Counted from the first letter of the stretch, positions 9,004-18,851 are shown. The stretch is 64,000 nt of DNA from Palsa-870 sp035937155 (GCA_035937155.1 DASYVJ010000086.1:62001-126000); one strand, 5' to 3'. Numbers and translations are program-made. Notes: a model not told the origin generated them from the letters alone.

Positions 9004-11643
9004 GTGCTGTCCCTAGGCAAGCTGCTCGATCCGAACGAGCGCGAGATCAAGCGCCACCTCGTGGTGGCCAACGCGATCACCGCGCTCGAGCCCGAGCTCA
9101 AGGAGCTCGACGACGCCGGCCTGCGCGCCCGGTCGGACGAGCTGCGCGAGCGCGCGAAGCAAGGCCACGACCTCGACGAGCTTCTGATCGAGGCTTTCGC
9201 GCTTTGCCGTGAGTCAAGCCGGCGCACGATCGGCCTTCGTCACTTCGACGTCCAGCTCGTCGGAGGCATCGTCCTGCACCAGGGAAAGATCGCCGAGATG
9301 AAGACCGGCGAAGGCAAGACGCTTGTGGCCAGCGTGGCCCTATACCTCAATGGCCTCGCCGGCAAAGGCGTCCACCTGGTCACAGTCAACGACTACCTCG
9401 CCCGGCGCGACGCGGGCTGGATGGGGCCGATCTACCACCTCCTCGGCTTGAGCGTGGGGATCAACGTAGGCTCTGTAGGCACCTATCTGTACGACCCGGA
9501 GTTCGTCGACGAGACGCACCCCGACTCTCGGCTGCAGCACCTGCGGCCGGTGACCAAGCACGAGGCCTACCTGGCGGACATCACGTACTGCACCAACTCC
9601 GAGCTGGCTTTCGACTACCTGCGTGACAACATGGCCCGCGACCTGGCGCAGTGCAGCCAGCGGGATCTGAACTACGCGATCGTCGACGAGGTGGACTCGA
9701 TCCTCATCGACGAGGCTCGCACGCCTCACATCATCTCCGGCCAGTCAGAAGAGTCCACCGAGAAGTACTACGAGTACGCTCGCTGGGCCGCCCGCCTGAA
9801 TGTGGATGAGGACTACGAGGTCGACCTCAAGCACAAGTCTGCGTCACTCACTGAAGCGGGCATCGCGAAGATGGAGCGCTGGACCGGCATTCGCAACATC
9901 TACGACCTGGAAAACGTGATCGAGGCGCATCAGATCAACCAGGCCCTCAAAGCCAAGACGCTGTTCCGGCGAGACCAGGAATACCTGGTCAAGGACGGAG
10001 AGGTGATCATCGTCGACGAGTTCACGGGCCGCACGATGCCAGGCCGCCGTTGGTCAGACGGACTTCACCAGGCGGTCGAGGCGAGAGAGGGAGTCAAGGT
10101 CCAGCAGGAACAGAAGACGATCGCAACGATCACCGTCCAGAACTATTTCCGGCAGTACGACAAGCTCGCCGGGATGACCGGAACGGCGCTGACTGAGGCC
10201 GAGGAGTTCCACAAGATCTATGGGCTCGACGTAGTCATCATTCCGACGAATCAGAACATGGTTCGTAAGGACAGCCCCGATGTGATCTACAAGACGGAGG
10301 AGTCGAAGTTCGAGGCCGTCATCGATGAGATCGTCGAGCTGAACAAGGAGAAACGACCGGTGCTCGTGGGCACCGTTTCGGTAGAGAAGTCCGAACGGCT
10401 CTCGCGAATGCTCGAGAAGCGTGGCGTCAAGCACAACGTCCTCAATGCCAAGCAGCACGAGCGCGAGGCGGCCATCGTCGCCGAGGCCGGCCAACCGGCG
10501 GCCGTAACGATCGCCACCAACATGGCCGGTCGAGGCACCGACATCGTGCTCGGCGCTGGCGTGACGGACGTTGGGGGGCTGCATATCATCGGCACCGAGC
10601 GGCACGAAAGCCGCCGCATCGACAACCAGCTGCGCGGCCGCGCCGGGCGGCAGGGCGACCCTGGTTCCAGCCGATTCTTCATCTCGCTCGAAGACGACCT
10701 GATGAAGATCTTTGGTCCGGCGGCCGATCGTATCGGGAGGCTCATGGACAGCCTGGAGGTCGAACCAATCGAGCATCCGTGGGTGGCGCGTTCAATCGCG
10801 GGCGCCCAGAAAAAGGTCGAGGGCATGCACTTCGACGCTCGCAAGCACGTGGTCGAGTACGACGACGTGATGAACAAGCAGCGCCAGATCGTGTACGAGG
10901 AGCGCCGCAAGGTGCTCGAGGGCGCGGATACACGCGGGAACATCCTCGGCTACGCCAAAGAGGTCATCGCCAAGGGTGTCGAGCAGCACTGTGAGAGCCG
11001 GCATGCAGAGAACTGGGATCTAGACGGTCTAGTCAAGTACCTGAACGCTTACCTGCCGATCGCGCCCGATTCGCAGATCCCAGAGGAGGCCCTGCGCCAT
11101 GGACCGGACGGCCTCGTGGAGCATCTCTTCGGCGCAGCAACGGAGACGTATGACAAGAAGGTCGAAGAGGTCGGCGCGGATCTGATGCCGCTCGTCGAGC
11201 GCGACGTGATGCTGCAGACCATCGACTGGCAGTGGATGGAGTACCTGACCCAGATGGAGCACTTCCGCGAAGGCATCGGGCTGCGCGCTTACGGCCAGCG
11301 TGACCCGCTCGTCGAATACAAGAACGAAGCCTTCGAGATGTTCAATGAGCTGCGCGAGCGCATCCAGGCGTCGATCGTGGCGCGAATTTTCAGGGTGCAG
11401 GTCCAGCGCAACGCGCCGACACCGCCGCCGTCACCGATGGTCCGGCAGGTCCTAGAGAGCGGTCCGGGCGAGCCCGATGGCGCGAACGGCGCAGGCCAGA
11501 ATGGCGCGCCTAGAAAGCGGGCCGCCGTGCCTGGGGCTGTTGGTCAGGCGCAGGGCGCAGCAGGTGCTCAAGTTAAGATCGGCCGCAATGACCCGTGCTG
11601 GTGCGGGTCCGGTAAGAAATACAAGAGGTGTCATGGACGCTGA
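9004..11643 (+). CDS. secA: Preprotein translocase ATPase SecA
   Basis: 879 aa. DEAD-type motor of Sec export: MKTGEGKT (Walker A, ~98), IVDEVDSILIDEARTP (~226), a preprotein cross-linking region, and IATNMAGRGTDIVLG and QLRGRAGRQGDPG in the second helicase domain. It ends in a SEC-C zinc motif CWCGSGKKYKRCH that binds SecB/ribosome in the family. I start at GTG 9004 because SecA proteins begin near LGKLLDPNE; the longer in-frame extension from 8929 lies over the repeat. TACCCT (8988) and TAGATC (8993) are possible -10s. Overlaps prfB by 11 nt. Confidence 0.95.
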   Translation: MLSLGKLLDPNEREIKRHLVVANAITALEPELKELDDAGLRARSDELRERAKQGHDLDELLIEAFALCRESSRRTIGLRHFDVQLVGGIVLHQGKIAEMKTGEGKTLVASVALYLNGLAGKGVHLVTVNDYLARRDAGWMGPIYHLLGLSVGINVGSVGTYLYDPEFVDETHPDSRLQHLRPVTKHEAYLADITYCTNSELAFDYLRDNMARDLAQCSQRDLNYAIVDEVDSILIDEARTPHIISGQSEESTEKYYEYARWAARLNVDEDYEVDLKHKSASLTEAGIAKMERWTGIRNIYDLENVIEAHQINQALKAKTLFRRDQEYLVKDGEVIIVDEFTGRTMPGRRWSDGLHQAVEAREGVKVQQEQKTIATITVQNYFRQYDKLAGMTGTALTEAEEFHKIYGLDVVIIPTNQNMVRKDSPDVIYKTEESKFEAVIDEIVELNKEKRPVLVGTVSVEKSERLSRMLEKRGVKHNVLNAKQHEREAAIVAEAGQPAAVTIATNMAGRGTDIVLGAGVTDVGGLHIIGTERHESRRIDNQLRGRAGRQGDPGSSRFFISLEDDLMKIFGPAADRIGRLMDSLEVEPIEHPWVARSIAGAQKKVEGMHFDARKHVVEYDDVMNKQRQIVYEERRKVLEGADTRGNILGYAKEVIAKGVEQHCESRHAENWDLDGLVKYLNAYLPIAPDSQIPEEALRHGPDGLVEHLFGAATETYDKKVEEVGADLMPLVERDVMLQTIDWQWMEYLTQMEHFREGIGLRAYGQRDPLVEYKNEAFEMFNELRERIQASIVARIFRVQVQRNAPTPPPSPMVRQVLESGPGEPDGANGAGQNGAPRKRAAVPGAVGQAQGAAGAQVKIGRNDPCWCGSGKKYKRCHGR

Positions 11644-12767
11644 GCTGAACCCTAAAGAGTTGCTGGAACGGATCCTGCAGCTGAAGGAGCACCTTTGACC
11701 TTCCAGCGAAGGCGAAGCGCGCTGCTGAGCTCGAGGCCCAGATGGTCCAGCCAGGCGTTTGGGACGACCCTGCCCATGCTGGGCAGATGGCGCGCGAGGC
11801 TGCCGAACTCCGCCAGCTGATCGCGACCTGGGACCGCCTCGAGAAGCGGGCCCGCGACCTGATCGAGCTCGACCAGCTCGCCGACGGTGACCCAGAGCTG
11901 GAAAAGCAGCTGGCAGAGGAACGAGCGGCGATCGCCAAAGAATTGCGATCCCGCGAGCTTGACCTGCTCTTCACAGATCCGTACGCCAACCACAACGCGG
12001 TGATCACCATCTCGGTAGGACAGGGCGGCGTGGAGGCGCAGGACTGGGTCGAGATGCTGATGCGCATGTACCTCAAGTGGGCCGAGCGAAAGCATTTTGA
12101 AACTGAGATCCTCGACACCTCGCCTGGCGAGGAGGCGGGGCTCAAGAGCGCGACCTTCATCGTGCGCGGCCCGCGAGCGTACGGACTCCTTCGCTCGGAG
12201 CACGGAGTGCACAGGTTGGTACGCATCTCGCCGTTCGACCAGAACCACCGCCGGCATACGTCGTTTGCTTTAGTCGAGGTGATGCCCGAGCTGGAGAGCT
12301 CAGACGAGGCCGCGGTTGTGATCAATCCCCAAGAGCTGCGCATCGACACCTACCGCTCCACGGGCGCCGGCGGCCAGCACGTCAATAAGACCGATTCGGC
12401 CATTCGCATCACTCACCTGCCTACCGGCATCGTGGTCACATGCCAGAACGAGCGGTCTCAGATGAAGAACCGCGAGATGGCGATGAAGGTGCTCAAGTCA
12501 CGCCTGTTCCAGCGCCAGCAACAGGAGGCCGCGGCCCAGCTCGACCAGATCCGAGGCCAGATCCTGCCTGCCGAGTTCGGGTCTCAGATCCGCAACTATG
12601 TGCTGCAGCCGTACACCCTGGCCAAGGACGTTCGCACCGGGCTGGAGGTGGGCAATGCGCAGGCAGTCCTCGACGGGGACCTGGACCCGTTCATCGAGGC
12701 CTGGCTGAGGTGGCGCCTGGGACAACAAAACCCGCCCGTCACAAGCAACTCAAAACAGCCCCGTTAA
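11633..12767 (+). CDS. prfB: Peptide chain release factor 2, with programmed +1 frameshift
   Basis: RF2 ends translation at UGA and UAA. Translation starts at ATG 11633, reads 21 codons to TGA 11696, then shifts +1 (CTT TGA C to CTT-GAC) and continues from 11697 to 12767. All classical parts are present: AAGGAG at 11684-11689 3 nt before the CTT slip codon, in-frame TGA, then C. Downstream are the SPF anticodon-mimic (RISPF) and the GGQ catalytic loop (STGAGGQHVNK). Start overlaps the secA stop by 11 nt, implying co-translation. Confidence 0.95.
11684..11699 (+). promoter_or_regulatory. RF2 autoregulatory frameshift site
   Basis: Internal Shine-Dalgarno AAGGAG, 3-nt spacer, CTT TGA C. The in-frame TGA is read by RF2 itself; low RF2 favours the +1 shift, closing a feedback loop (established mechanism). 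Confidence 0.93.
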
Positions 12768-12795
12768 GTACGATGGTTGGCACTTTTCGAAGGAG

Positions 12796-12824
12796 TTGGA
12801 GCTCCTGGGGGCATGCGGTATACT
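12796..12824 (+). promoter_or_regulatory. Sigma-70-like promoter of ftsEX operon
   Basis: TTGGAG, 17-nt spacer, TATACT: close to consensus. The ~55-nt leader holds a perfect hairpin (CGCGCC TTCT GGCGCG, 12843-12858) before the ftsE start. Confidence 0.6.
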
Positions 12825-12884
12825 GCCCGCGACCTAGCCACACGCGCCTTCTGGCGCGGAACGTCACACCAAGAGACGCACCTT

Positions 12885-13628
12885 ATGGTTCTAACACCAG
12901 ATTTCGAAACCCGGCCGGTGATCAGCTTCCAGCACGTCTGGAAGACTTATTCGACTGGAACTGAAGCCCTACGCGACGTCAACCTGGTCGTTCCCGAAGG
13001 CGACTTCTTGTTTCTGGTCGGGCCCTCTGGGGCGGGCAAATCAACCCTCGTCCGGCTTCTGATCCGAGAAGAGAAACCCAGCAAGGGGAAGATCTTCGTC
13101 GACGGCATCGAGCTGGGTCGCATGAAGCGCCGCCAGCTGCCGCACTACAGGCGAAAGGTCGGCCTCGTGTTCCAGGACTTCAAGCTCCTCCCGAATCTCA
13201 CGGTTTACGAGAACGTGGCCTTTGCTTTGCGCGTGCACGGCGAGGCTGAGCACACGATCCAGTCGCGTGCGGCGGAAGCGCTGGACACCGTGGGCCTCGC
13301 GGGGAAAGACCAGACCTATCCCGCGAACCTCTCTGGCGGCGAGCAGCAGCGCGTGGCCATCGCTCGTGCACTCGTCCACGCGCCTCGCTTCATCATCGCT
13401 GACGAACCGACGGGAAACCTCGACCCGGCCACTGCGTGGGAGATCATGCAGCTTTTTCTGCGCATCAACGCGCGAGGAGCGACAGTCGTGATGGCGACTC
13501 ACAACCGCGAGATCGTCGACCTGCTGCGCCGGCGCGTCATCGCCATCGCCGCCGGACAGGTTGCCAGGGACGATCGTTCAGGCCGATACCACGATGATTT
13601 ATCGAAACCTCAAGTTCGCGCTCAATAG
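12885..13628 (+). CDS. ftsE: Cell division ABC-type ATPase FtsE
   Basis: 247 aa ABC ATPase: Walker A GPSGAGKST, Q-loop VFQDFKLL, signature LSGGEQQRVAIARAL, Walker B FIIADEPTG, H-loop MATHNRE. FtsE with FtsX controls cell-wall hydrolases at the septum. I start at ATG 12885 because the family begins near ISFQHVWKTY and a promoter plus hairpin lies upstream. It overlaps ftsX by 35 nt, so the two are translationally linked. Confidence 0.93.
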   Translation: MVLTPDFETRPVISFQHVWKTYSTGTEALRDVNLVVPEGDFLFLVGPSGAGKSTLVRLLIREEKPSKGKIFVDGIELGRMKRRQLPHYRRKVGLVFQDFKLLPNLTVYENVAFALRVHGEAEHTIQSRAAEALDTVGLAGKDQTYPANLSGGEQQRVAIARALVHAPRFIIADEPTGNLDPATAWEIMQLFLRINARGATVVMATHNREIVDLLRRRVIAIAAGQVARDDRSGRYHDDLSKPQVRAQ

Positions 13629-14487
13629 CGCCTGGCAGAGCTTCTGGCGGAACTTCGCGGTCAGCATGGCCGCGGTGCTGTCGATCACGCTCATCCTCAT
13701 TCTCGCCGGCGTCAACCTGCTGGTAGGTCACGCCTTCTCGCAGGTGCTGGACGGATTCCGAGCGAAGGTCAGCGAGATCTCGATCAACGTCGCCGACGGC
13801 ACTCCGCTGCAGAGCGTTGCCGATTTTCAGCAGCAGCTCACAGCCGATCCGCGAGTTACCAGTGTGCGGTTCATTACCAAAGACGAGGCCCTGGTTCAGT
13901 TCAAGGCCGACCCGAACAACGTCGTACTTGCGCAGCAGATCGATGGGAACCCATTGGATGCGAAGCTGCAAGTGCGCGTGGCCAAGCTGGACGACCTGGC
14001 GGCCATCGACACGCTCGCTCGCCGCTGGCCGGGAGTGGACCCGACCAATCCGACCAACTATCAAGGTGATTTCGTGAACCGAGTGCTCGAGCTCTCGTCA
14101 TGGCTGGGTCTGGCTGGTGTCGGATTGCTCGCGATCCTGGTCGTGGTTTCGATCGTCATCGTGATGAACACGATCCGCACCGCTGTCTATCACCGTCGAA
14201 AGGAGATCGAGGTGATGAAGCTGGTCGGCGCGACGGAATGGTTCGTCCGCGGCCCGTTTGTGATCGAAGGCGTGATGACCGGCTTGATTGCCGCGGCGCT
14301 CGCACTGGCCTTGCTTGTCATCGCTTACGAACCGGCGGTGGATCGCTTCCGCGCCGACATCGCGTTCATCCCGCTCACCTACGATCCGGCCTTCGTGGTT
14401 AGCCTGGCGCGCGATTTGCTCGTCGGCGGGGCGCTTTTGGGCGCCCTCGGAAGTTATATCGGCGTACGCCGCTACGTGAAGATCTGA
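13594..14487 (+). CDS. ftsX: Cell division permease-like protein FtsX
   Basis: 297 aa, four membrane helices (~20-45, ~170-195, ~220-245, ~265-290) with an extracellular domain between the first two, as in FtsX. Start ATG 13594 (MIYRNLKFALNSAW) is typical of the family; the longer in-frame extension is inside ftsE. It partners FtsE and most likely activates the M23 hydrolase encoded 2 nt downstream (inference from family and position). Confidence 0.92.
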   Translation: MIYRNLKFALNSAWQSFWRNFAVSMAAVLSITLILILAGVNLLVGHAFSQVLDGFRAKVSEISINVADGTPLQSVADFQQQLTADPRVTSVRFITKDEALVQFKADPNNVVLAQQIDGNPLDAKLQVRVAKLDDLAAIDTLARRWPGVDPTNPTNYQGDFVNRVLELSSWLGLAGVGLLAILVVVSIVIVMNTIRTAVYHRRKEIEVMKLVGATEWFVRGPFVIEGVMTGLIAAALALALLVIAYEPAVDRFRADIAFIPLTYDPAFVVSLARDLLVGGALLGALGSYIGVRRYVKI

Positions 14488-14488
14488 T

Positions 14489-15721
14489 TTGAAAATTCGA
14501 ATTTTCGCGGCAATCGCGATCGCCGCCACGTCGTGGTTTCCGCAGACGCTGCAGACCGTATCCGCGTTCTATTGCTACCCGGGCGACCCACCCGCCGTGT
14601 ACCAGGCTTGCCTCGCTTACAACAACGGTATCGGTCAGCAGGTGGCTAACCAGAATGAGCTGGGGCGCATCCAATCCCAGATCAACAGCGCTGAGGCCCA
14701 GATGAACGCCATCGGTGCGCTCATCAACAACCTCAATCGGCAGATCGCCGCGCAACAAGCCCTTATCGCGCAGACGCAGGCGGCGATTGACGATCTGAGC
14801 ATGCAGATCCGATTCGGCGAGGCGGACCTGACTCGACTGAGGGCGCACACGAGCGTGCGCGACGAGCTCTTGAACCAGAGGCTGCGCTACATCGATGGAA
14901 ATGGGGCGATCAACTACTTCCAGCTCGTGCTCACCGCGAAAAGCTTCAACGACATGATGAATCGCATGGTCGCCGCACAGCAGGTCGCCGCCTCGGACCG
15001 CAGGCTGCTGAACGATCTGGCGCAGGAGCATTCGTCGGTCGCGTTGGCGAACACCGCGCTCGACGTCAAGCGAGTCGAGGTGACATCGCTCCTGCAGCAG
15101 CAGAAGGCCGCGGAGGCAGACTTGCAGAACAGCCTGAAAGCGCAGGCGGCGGCGCTGGCCTACGAGAAGCAGCTTGAGGTCCAACTTTCCGTGCAGTACG
15201 CGGCGATCCAGGCGCAGCGCGCCGCGATCGACGCCCAGGTCGCGCAGCTGCAGCAGCAATACCAGGCCGCGGCAAAGGCGGCGGGCGGCGGGACGGGACA
15301 GTTCGCATGGCCGGAACCTAATTGCGGCCACGGGTGCATCAGCCAGGGGTTCGGCTGCAACAGCTATTGGTTTGAGCAGTACGAGCCGGCATGTCCCTAC
15401 CCGCACCGAATCCATACTGGCATCGACATCGCCGGGCCTTATGGAACGCCGGTCATTGCGGCCGACACAGGCGTCGTCTATTTCTATCCAGGCAGCTACG
15501 GCTACGGCAACTACGCGGTGATGATCCACGGCAACGGCTACTCCACGCTTTACGGCCACCTGTCGCGATTCAACAGCAGCATGGGCAACGGAGCGATCGT
15601 CGCTCGCGGCGATGTGATCGCATATGAAGGTTCGACCGGCAACTCGACGGGTCCGCACCTGCATTTCGAGATTCGCGTCGCCAACGTCTGGAAGGACCCG
15701 TGCCTGTGGCTTGGCTGCTAG
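14489..15721 (+). CDS. Coiled-coil M23 peptidoglycan hydrolase, FtsEX-linked
   Basis: 410 aa. Signal peptide (~1-26), long Gln/Ala-rich coiled coil (~40-270), then a LytM/M23 domain with HTGIDIAGPYG (metal His and Asp), HGNGYSTLYGHLS and HLHFEIR (second His pair). This is the EnvC-like or PcsB-like arrangement: the coiled coil docks on FtsX and the domain cleaves or regulates cleavage of septal peptidoglycan. All zinc ligands look present, so it may be an active enzyme. TTG start 2 nt after the ftsX stop. Two Cys pairs (CNSYW, CPYPH, CLWLGC) flank the catalytic core. Confidence 0.88.
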   Translation: MKIRIFAAIAIAATSWFPQTLQTVSAFYCYPGDPPAVYQACLAYNNGIGQQVANQNELGRIQSQINSAEAQMNAIGALINNLNRQIAAQQALIAQTQAAIDDLSMQIRFGEADLTRLRAHTSVRDELLNQRLRYIDGNGAINYFQLVLTAKSFNDMMNRMVAAQQVAASDRRLLNDLAQEHSSVALANTALDVKRVEVTSLLQQQKAAEADLQNSLKAQAAALAYEKQLEVQLSVQYAAIQAQRAAIDAQVAQLQQQYQAAAKAAGGGTGQFAWPEPNCGHGCISQGFGCNSYWFEQYEPACPYPHRIHTGIDIAGPYGTPVIAADTGVVYFYPGSYGYGNYAVMIHGNGYSTLYGHLSRFNSSMGNGAIVARGDVIAYEGSTGNSTGPHLHFEIRVANVWKDPCLWLGC

Positions 15722-15762
15722 GCGTGGTGAGCTGTTCGGACGCCCGGCGTTTCCGATTTCGC

Positions 15763-15768
15763 TAGTCT
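15763..15768 (+). promoter_or_regulatory. Candidate -10 of ctpA (leaderless)
   Basis: TAGTCT with 6 nt to the ATG start and no visible ribosome-binding site. Confidence 0.4.
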
Positions 15769-15774
15769 GCTGAA

Positions 15775-16971
15775 ATGAACCGCCGCGCCGCCCTCCGGGG
15801 TGGCGCCGTACTTCTCGTCCTGATCGTCGGCTTTGTCGTGGGCATTTACACCGACCAGGCGTATCCCGAATACCTGCCGTACTTCGGGCATCGATCAGTG
15901 AGTGGCGTCGATCTCACGGAACTGCAGCAGGCAGTTCGCCTCGTGCAGGCGGACTATGTGGACAGCAAAGTCGACACCAAAAAGCTGTCGCACGGGACGG
16001 TGCAAGGCTTGATCTCGAGTCTGGGCGACCCCTTCTCGGCCTACTTCGACCCAGACCAGTACAAGCGCCTCCAGCAGAGCTACAACGGGCGTTATTCGGG
16101 TATCGGGATTTACTTGAGCTTTACAACGGGTTATCCGGTCCTCACAGGCACCGTGCCAGGATCGCCGGCTGCATCCGCGGGGTTGCAGGCGGGCGACCAG
16201 ATCGTGAAGGTGGGGGACAAGGACATGAAAGGTGTGACCGCCGACCAGGCAACCGCGCTGATCCAGGGCCCCGACGGGAGCAAGGTCACGATGGAGATCT
16301 CGCGCGCCGGCAAGACATTTTCCGTGACCATCACGCGCGCCGAGATCAAGGTGCCGACCGTGCGGTCGGCGGTGATCGCCAATCACGTGCTGTACGTGCG
16401 GATCTATCAGTTCGGGACCGATACGTCCACCGAATTTGCATCGGCGCTGACCAGCGGCCTGCCCGGCGCAGTGGGAATCGTGCTGGATCTGCGCGGCGAT
16501 CCGGGCGGATTCATCACGGCGGCGGACGATGCCATCAGCCAGTTCGTGGCGAGCGGCGAGACCTTCGAGCTTCGTGATCGGAGCGGTACGGTGGAGCGGC
16601 ACACGGTGAGCGGGAAGCCCGCGGCGTCGACACTGCCGCTGGCGGTGCTGGTGGACGCCAACAGCGCGTCGGCATCAGAGATCGTGGCCGGTTCCCTGCA
16701 GGTCCACCACCGCGCCAAGCTGGTCGGGACGACGACCTTCGGCAAGGGCTCGGTGCAGCAGGACTTTCAGCTGGCTGACGGTGCGGACATCCACCTCACG
16801 GTCAAGCGGTGGTACTTGCCCAACGGGCAGACGATCGATCACAAGGGATTGCAGCCAGATGTGCTCGTGACCCTGGCAAACGCTACCGACGCTTTTGACG
16901 TCGCTTCGTCGTCCCAGGGCTATGCGAAAGACACGCAGCTCAACGCCGCGCTCGCATTGCTGCCTGGGTAG
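15775..16971 (+). CDS. ctpA: Carboxy-terminal processing peptidase (S41)
   Basis: 398 aa. One N-terminal membrane helix (~8-25), linker, PDZ domain (~110-185; YSGIGIYL, AGLQAGDQIVKVGD) and S41 catalytic domain with the Ser in NSASASEIVAG and the Lys in FGKGSVQ, the Ser/Lys dyad of CtpA/Prc. It acts outside the membrane on envelope or secreted proteins. Following ftsEX and the M23 hydrolase it probably tunes cell-wall enzymes; this position is common in many bacteria. Confidence 0.92.
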   Translation: MNRRAALRGGAVLLVLIVGFVVGIYTDQAYPEYLPYFGHRSVSGVDLTELQQAVRLVQADYVDSKVDTKKLSHGTVQGLISSLGDPFSAYFDPDQYKRLQQSYNGRYSGIGIYLSFTTGYPVLTGTVPGSPAASAGLQAGDQIVKVGDKDMKGVTADQATALIQGPDGSKVTMEISRAGKTFSVTITRAEIKVPTVRSAVIANHVLYVRIYQFGTDTSTEFASALTSGLPGAVGIVLDLRGDPGGFITAADDAISQFVASGETFELRDRSGTVERHTVSGKPAASTLPLAVLVDANSASASEIVAGSLQVHHRAKLVGTTTFGKGSVQQDFQLADGADIHLTVKRWYLPNGQTIDHKGLQPDVLVTLANATDAFDVASSSQGYAKDTQLNAALALLPG

Positions 16972-16992
16972 ACTGACTCTCCGCTGAAAAAC

Positions 16993-17069
16993 GGGCGGTT
17001 AGCTCAGTTGGCCAGAGCGCCTCGCTTACACCGAGGAGGTCGGGAGTTCGACCCTCTCACCGCCCACCA
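16993..17069 (+). tRNA. tRNA-Val (anticodon TAC)
   Basis: Complete cloverleaf: acceptor GGGCGGT / ACCGCCC, anticodon stem CCTCG / CGAGG around loop CTTACAC (anticodon TAC), T-loop TTCGACC. Discriminator A and encoded CCA. Confidence 0.96.
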
Positions 17070-17081
17070 TTGCGGACTGCC

Positions 17082-17618
17082 GTGAGCGCACTCCTCGACC
17101 GAATCCTGCCCGAGTATCAGTTCAGCGAACGCCATCGCGTATGGGTGGATGCGACGCCGGAGGCAGCGTTGGCCGCGGCCAGGGAGGTGAGCCTGGGCGA
17201 GATGCCGCTCGCCGGGTTGCTGTTCCGGGTTCGCGGCCTGCGGACTCTCGCGCACGGGCCGCTGTGGGAGCAAATGCTCGCTGGCCTTTTCGTGGCCCTT
17301 GGCGAGATCCCTGGACGCGAGGTGGTGGGGGGCACGATCGGACAGATGTGGAAGCTGTCGGGCGGTGACGTCCCTCGGATCGCAAGTGCGGTCGAGTTCT
17401 CGACGTTCAGCAGGCCCGGCTACGCCAAGGCCGCCATGAGCCTGGCCGCACAGGAGGTCGACGGCCGCACCGAGCTGGTGACCGAAACGCGCGTTTTCGC
17501 CACCGACGAGGCGGCGCGGCGGGCCTTCTCCCGCTACTGGTTGGTCATCCGGGCGGGCAGCGGGGTCATTCGGCGGCTGTGGCTCCGGGCGGCCCAAAAG
17601 CGCGCGGAAAGGCGATGA
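17082..17618 (+). CDS. Conserved hypothetical protein (possibly DUF2867-like)
   Basis: 178 aa, no membrane helix. The end FSRYWLVIRAGSGVIRRLWLRAA resembles the C-terminus of DUF2867-type proteins of actinobacteria; that match is from memory and unverified. GTG 17082 is preferred over the TTG at 17070, which touches the tRNA CCA. Function unknown. Confidence 0.65.
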   Translation: MSALLDRILPEYQFSERHRVWVDATPEAALAAAREVSLGEMPLAGLLFRVRGLRTLAHGPLWEQMLAGLFVALGEIPGREVVGGTIGQMWKLSGGDVPRIASAVEFSTFSRPGYAKAAMSLAAQEVDGRTELVTETRVFATDEAARRAFSRYWLVIRAGSGVIRRLWLRAAQKRAERR

Positions 17619-17644
17619 GGCCGGTCTATTGCGATAGCCTCGAG

Positions 17645-17682
17645 CCGCCGGTGCCCGTTAGAGGCGGCCGACGGCGGTTTTT
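17645..17682. terminator. Candidate terminator between convergent genes
   Basis: CCGCCG and CGGCGG separated by 21 nt, followed by TTTTT on the + strand. It overlaps the 3' end of the minus-strand lipoprotein gene. Confidence 0.4.
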
Positions 17683-18243
17683 GCGAGCTGCTCGAGGGCG
17701 GTTGAGTTGGCGGTCGGCGTGACCGCGATCATCATCACAACATTTGATTTGAATACAAAGATCACGAGTCCACTCGACCCGGAGCTCGTCAGGCTGTACT
17801 CCACGGCCTTGGTTCCGATACCACTGACAACTTTGGCGTTCGCGACACCGTAGGCGCCGTTCAGCGCCGCAGCCATCTGCTCTGGTGAAACCGAGGCGGC
17901 GCTGGAGGAGTCAGGGTAGACCTGGGCAAAGACCAGAACGGTAGTCGTGCCGTCCGCGCTTCCGTAGATGCAAGCCCCAGGCACCTGCACGCCGCTCGCC
18001 GCCGAGACTCGCCACTGGTGTTCCAGCGACGGCGGTTGCCTCGGCTGCTGTGACGAGGGTGCAAGCATCGACCTTCGAGATCGCCTTCTCGGTGGGGGTG
18101 GGGGTCGGGGAAGGCGTTACTGATGCGGTCGCGGGGGAGTTGGACGATCCGCACGCAGCGACCAGGATGCCGAGCGTGGTGACCACGGCGATCATGCTTC
18201 CAGCGCGAAGGGTGGCGGCCAGGGCGCCTCGAATGTGGGTCAC
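17658..18243 (-). pseudogene. Lipoprotein, frame-broken
   Basis: Two frames join into one likely protein. N-terminal part (GTG 18243): basic start, hydrophobic stretch and lipobox LVAAC-G, then a Thr/Pro/Ser linker and KVDACTLVTAAEATAVAGTPV. The C-terminal part (frame to 17658): SAASGVQVPGACIYGS through FKSNVVMMIAVTP. The switch lies near 17995-18015 and behaves like a 1-nt insertion. With the frame mended it would be a ~195-aa surface lipoprotein with a paired-Cys domain resembling DUF3558-type proteins (tentative). Could be a real null allele or a sequence error. Confidence 0.6.
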
Positions 18244-18345
18244 GTCTGCAGGGCTCACCTTGAGTCCCGTAGTCTCCCAAGGGCACGAAGTCCTGTCAAG
18301 CGGATCCAAATCGGATTCCCCTCCGCCGATAGAATTACCCGCCGT

Positions 18346-18422
18346 GCCGAGGTAGCTCAGCTTGGTAGAGCACTTGACTGAAAATCAAGGTGTCGGCGGT
18401 TCAAGTCCGCCCCTCGGCACCA
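18346..18422 (+). tRNA. tRNA-Phe (anticodon GAA)
   Basis: Acceptor GCCGAGG / CCTCGGC, anticodon stem CTTGA / TCAAG with loop CTGAAAA (anticodon GAA), T-loop TTCAAGT. Discriminator A and encoded CCA. Confidence 0.96.
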
Positions 18423-18512
18423 ACACCGTCTTGAGGGGCTGTTTCGTGTCTAACCTGTCCGCACCGTGGTCAAGCGGGCTCTTTTGTGTTTGGGCCGGAG
18501 ATATTAACACCC

Positions 18513-18763
18513 ATGAGCGCCAAACTGCCTCCACCGCCGAAGTCGCCGTTCTATTGGGACGGTCAGCGCTGGGTGCGTTGCGCGATGCCGCGACGGTTCA
18601 AGCCACGGATCAAGCAACGAACGTTTTTCAAGGTGCGTGGACCTCGCCTCGGCCCAATTCGGTTCGCCTCGACGCGAGTGACAAGGAGCGGTTGCGCCTG
18701 CAGTTGATCTTCATCTCGCTCGCCGCCTTGGTCGGCGTGTTTGACCTGATTACTGGACCATAG
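18513..18763 (+). pseudogene. Small DUF2510-like membrane protein, frame-broken
   Basis: The first frame reads MSAKLPPPPKSPFYWDGQRWV, the YWDGQRW motif of DUF2510, then basic residues and stops at 18707. The other frame continues with DASDKERLRLQLIFISLAALVGVFDL (one membrane helix), ending at 18763. Joined, they give an ~83-aa membrane-anchored protein. The start resembles that of the next gene (18852), so these are tandem relatives. Confidence 0.45.
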
Positions 18764-18839
18764 GTCAATCGAGCGATGAGACCGCCTGGCTAGCCCAACG
18801 GGGGGCGCAAACGGATGCCCGTTCAAAGTCTTTCCCGAG

Positions 18840-18845
18840 TAGTCT
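18840..18845 (+). promoter_or_regulatory. Candidate -10 (leaderless)
   Basis: TAGTCT with 6 nt to the ATG at 18852; same hexamer and spacing as ctpA. Confidence 0.4.
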
Positions 18846-18851
18846 GCCGCC

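Noticed and set aside
14399..15664. 421-codon minus-strand frame opposite the M23 hydrolase
   Set aside because: Arg/Val/Leu-biased shadow of a coiled-coil gene; the + strand product has signal peptide and catalytic motifs.
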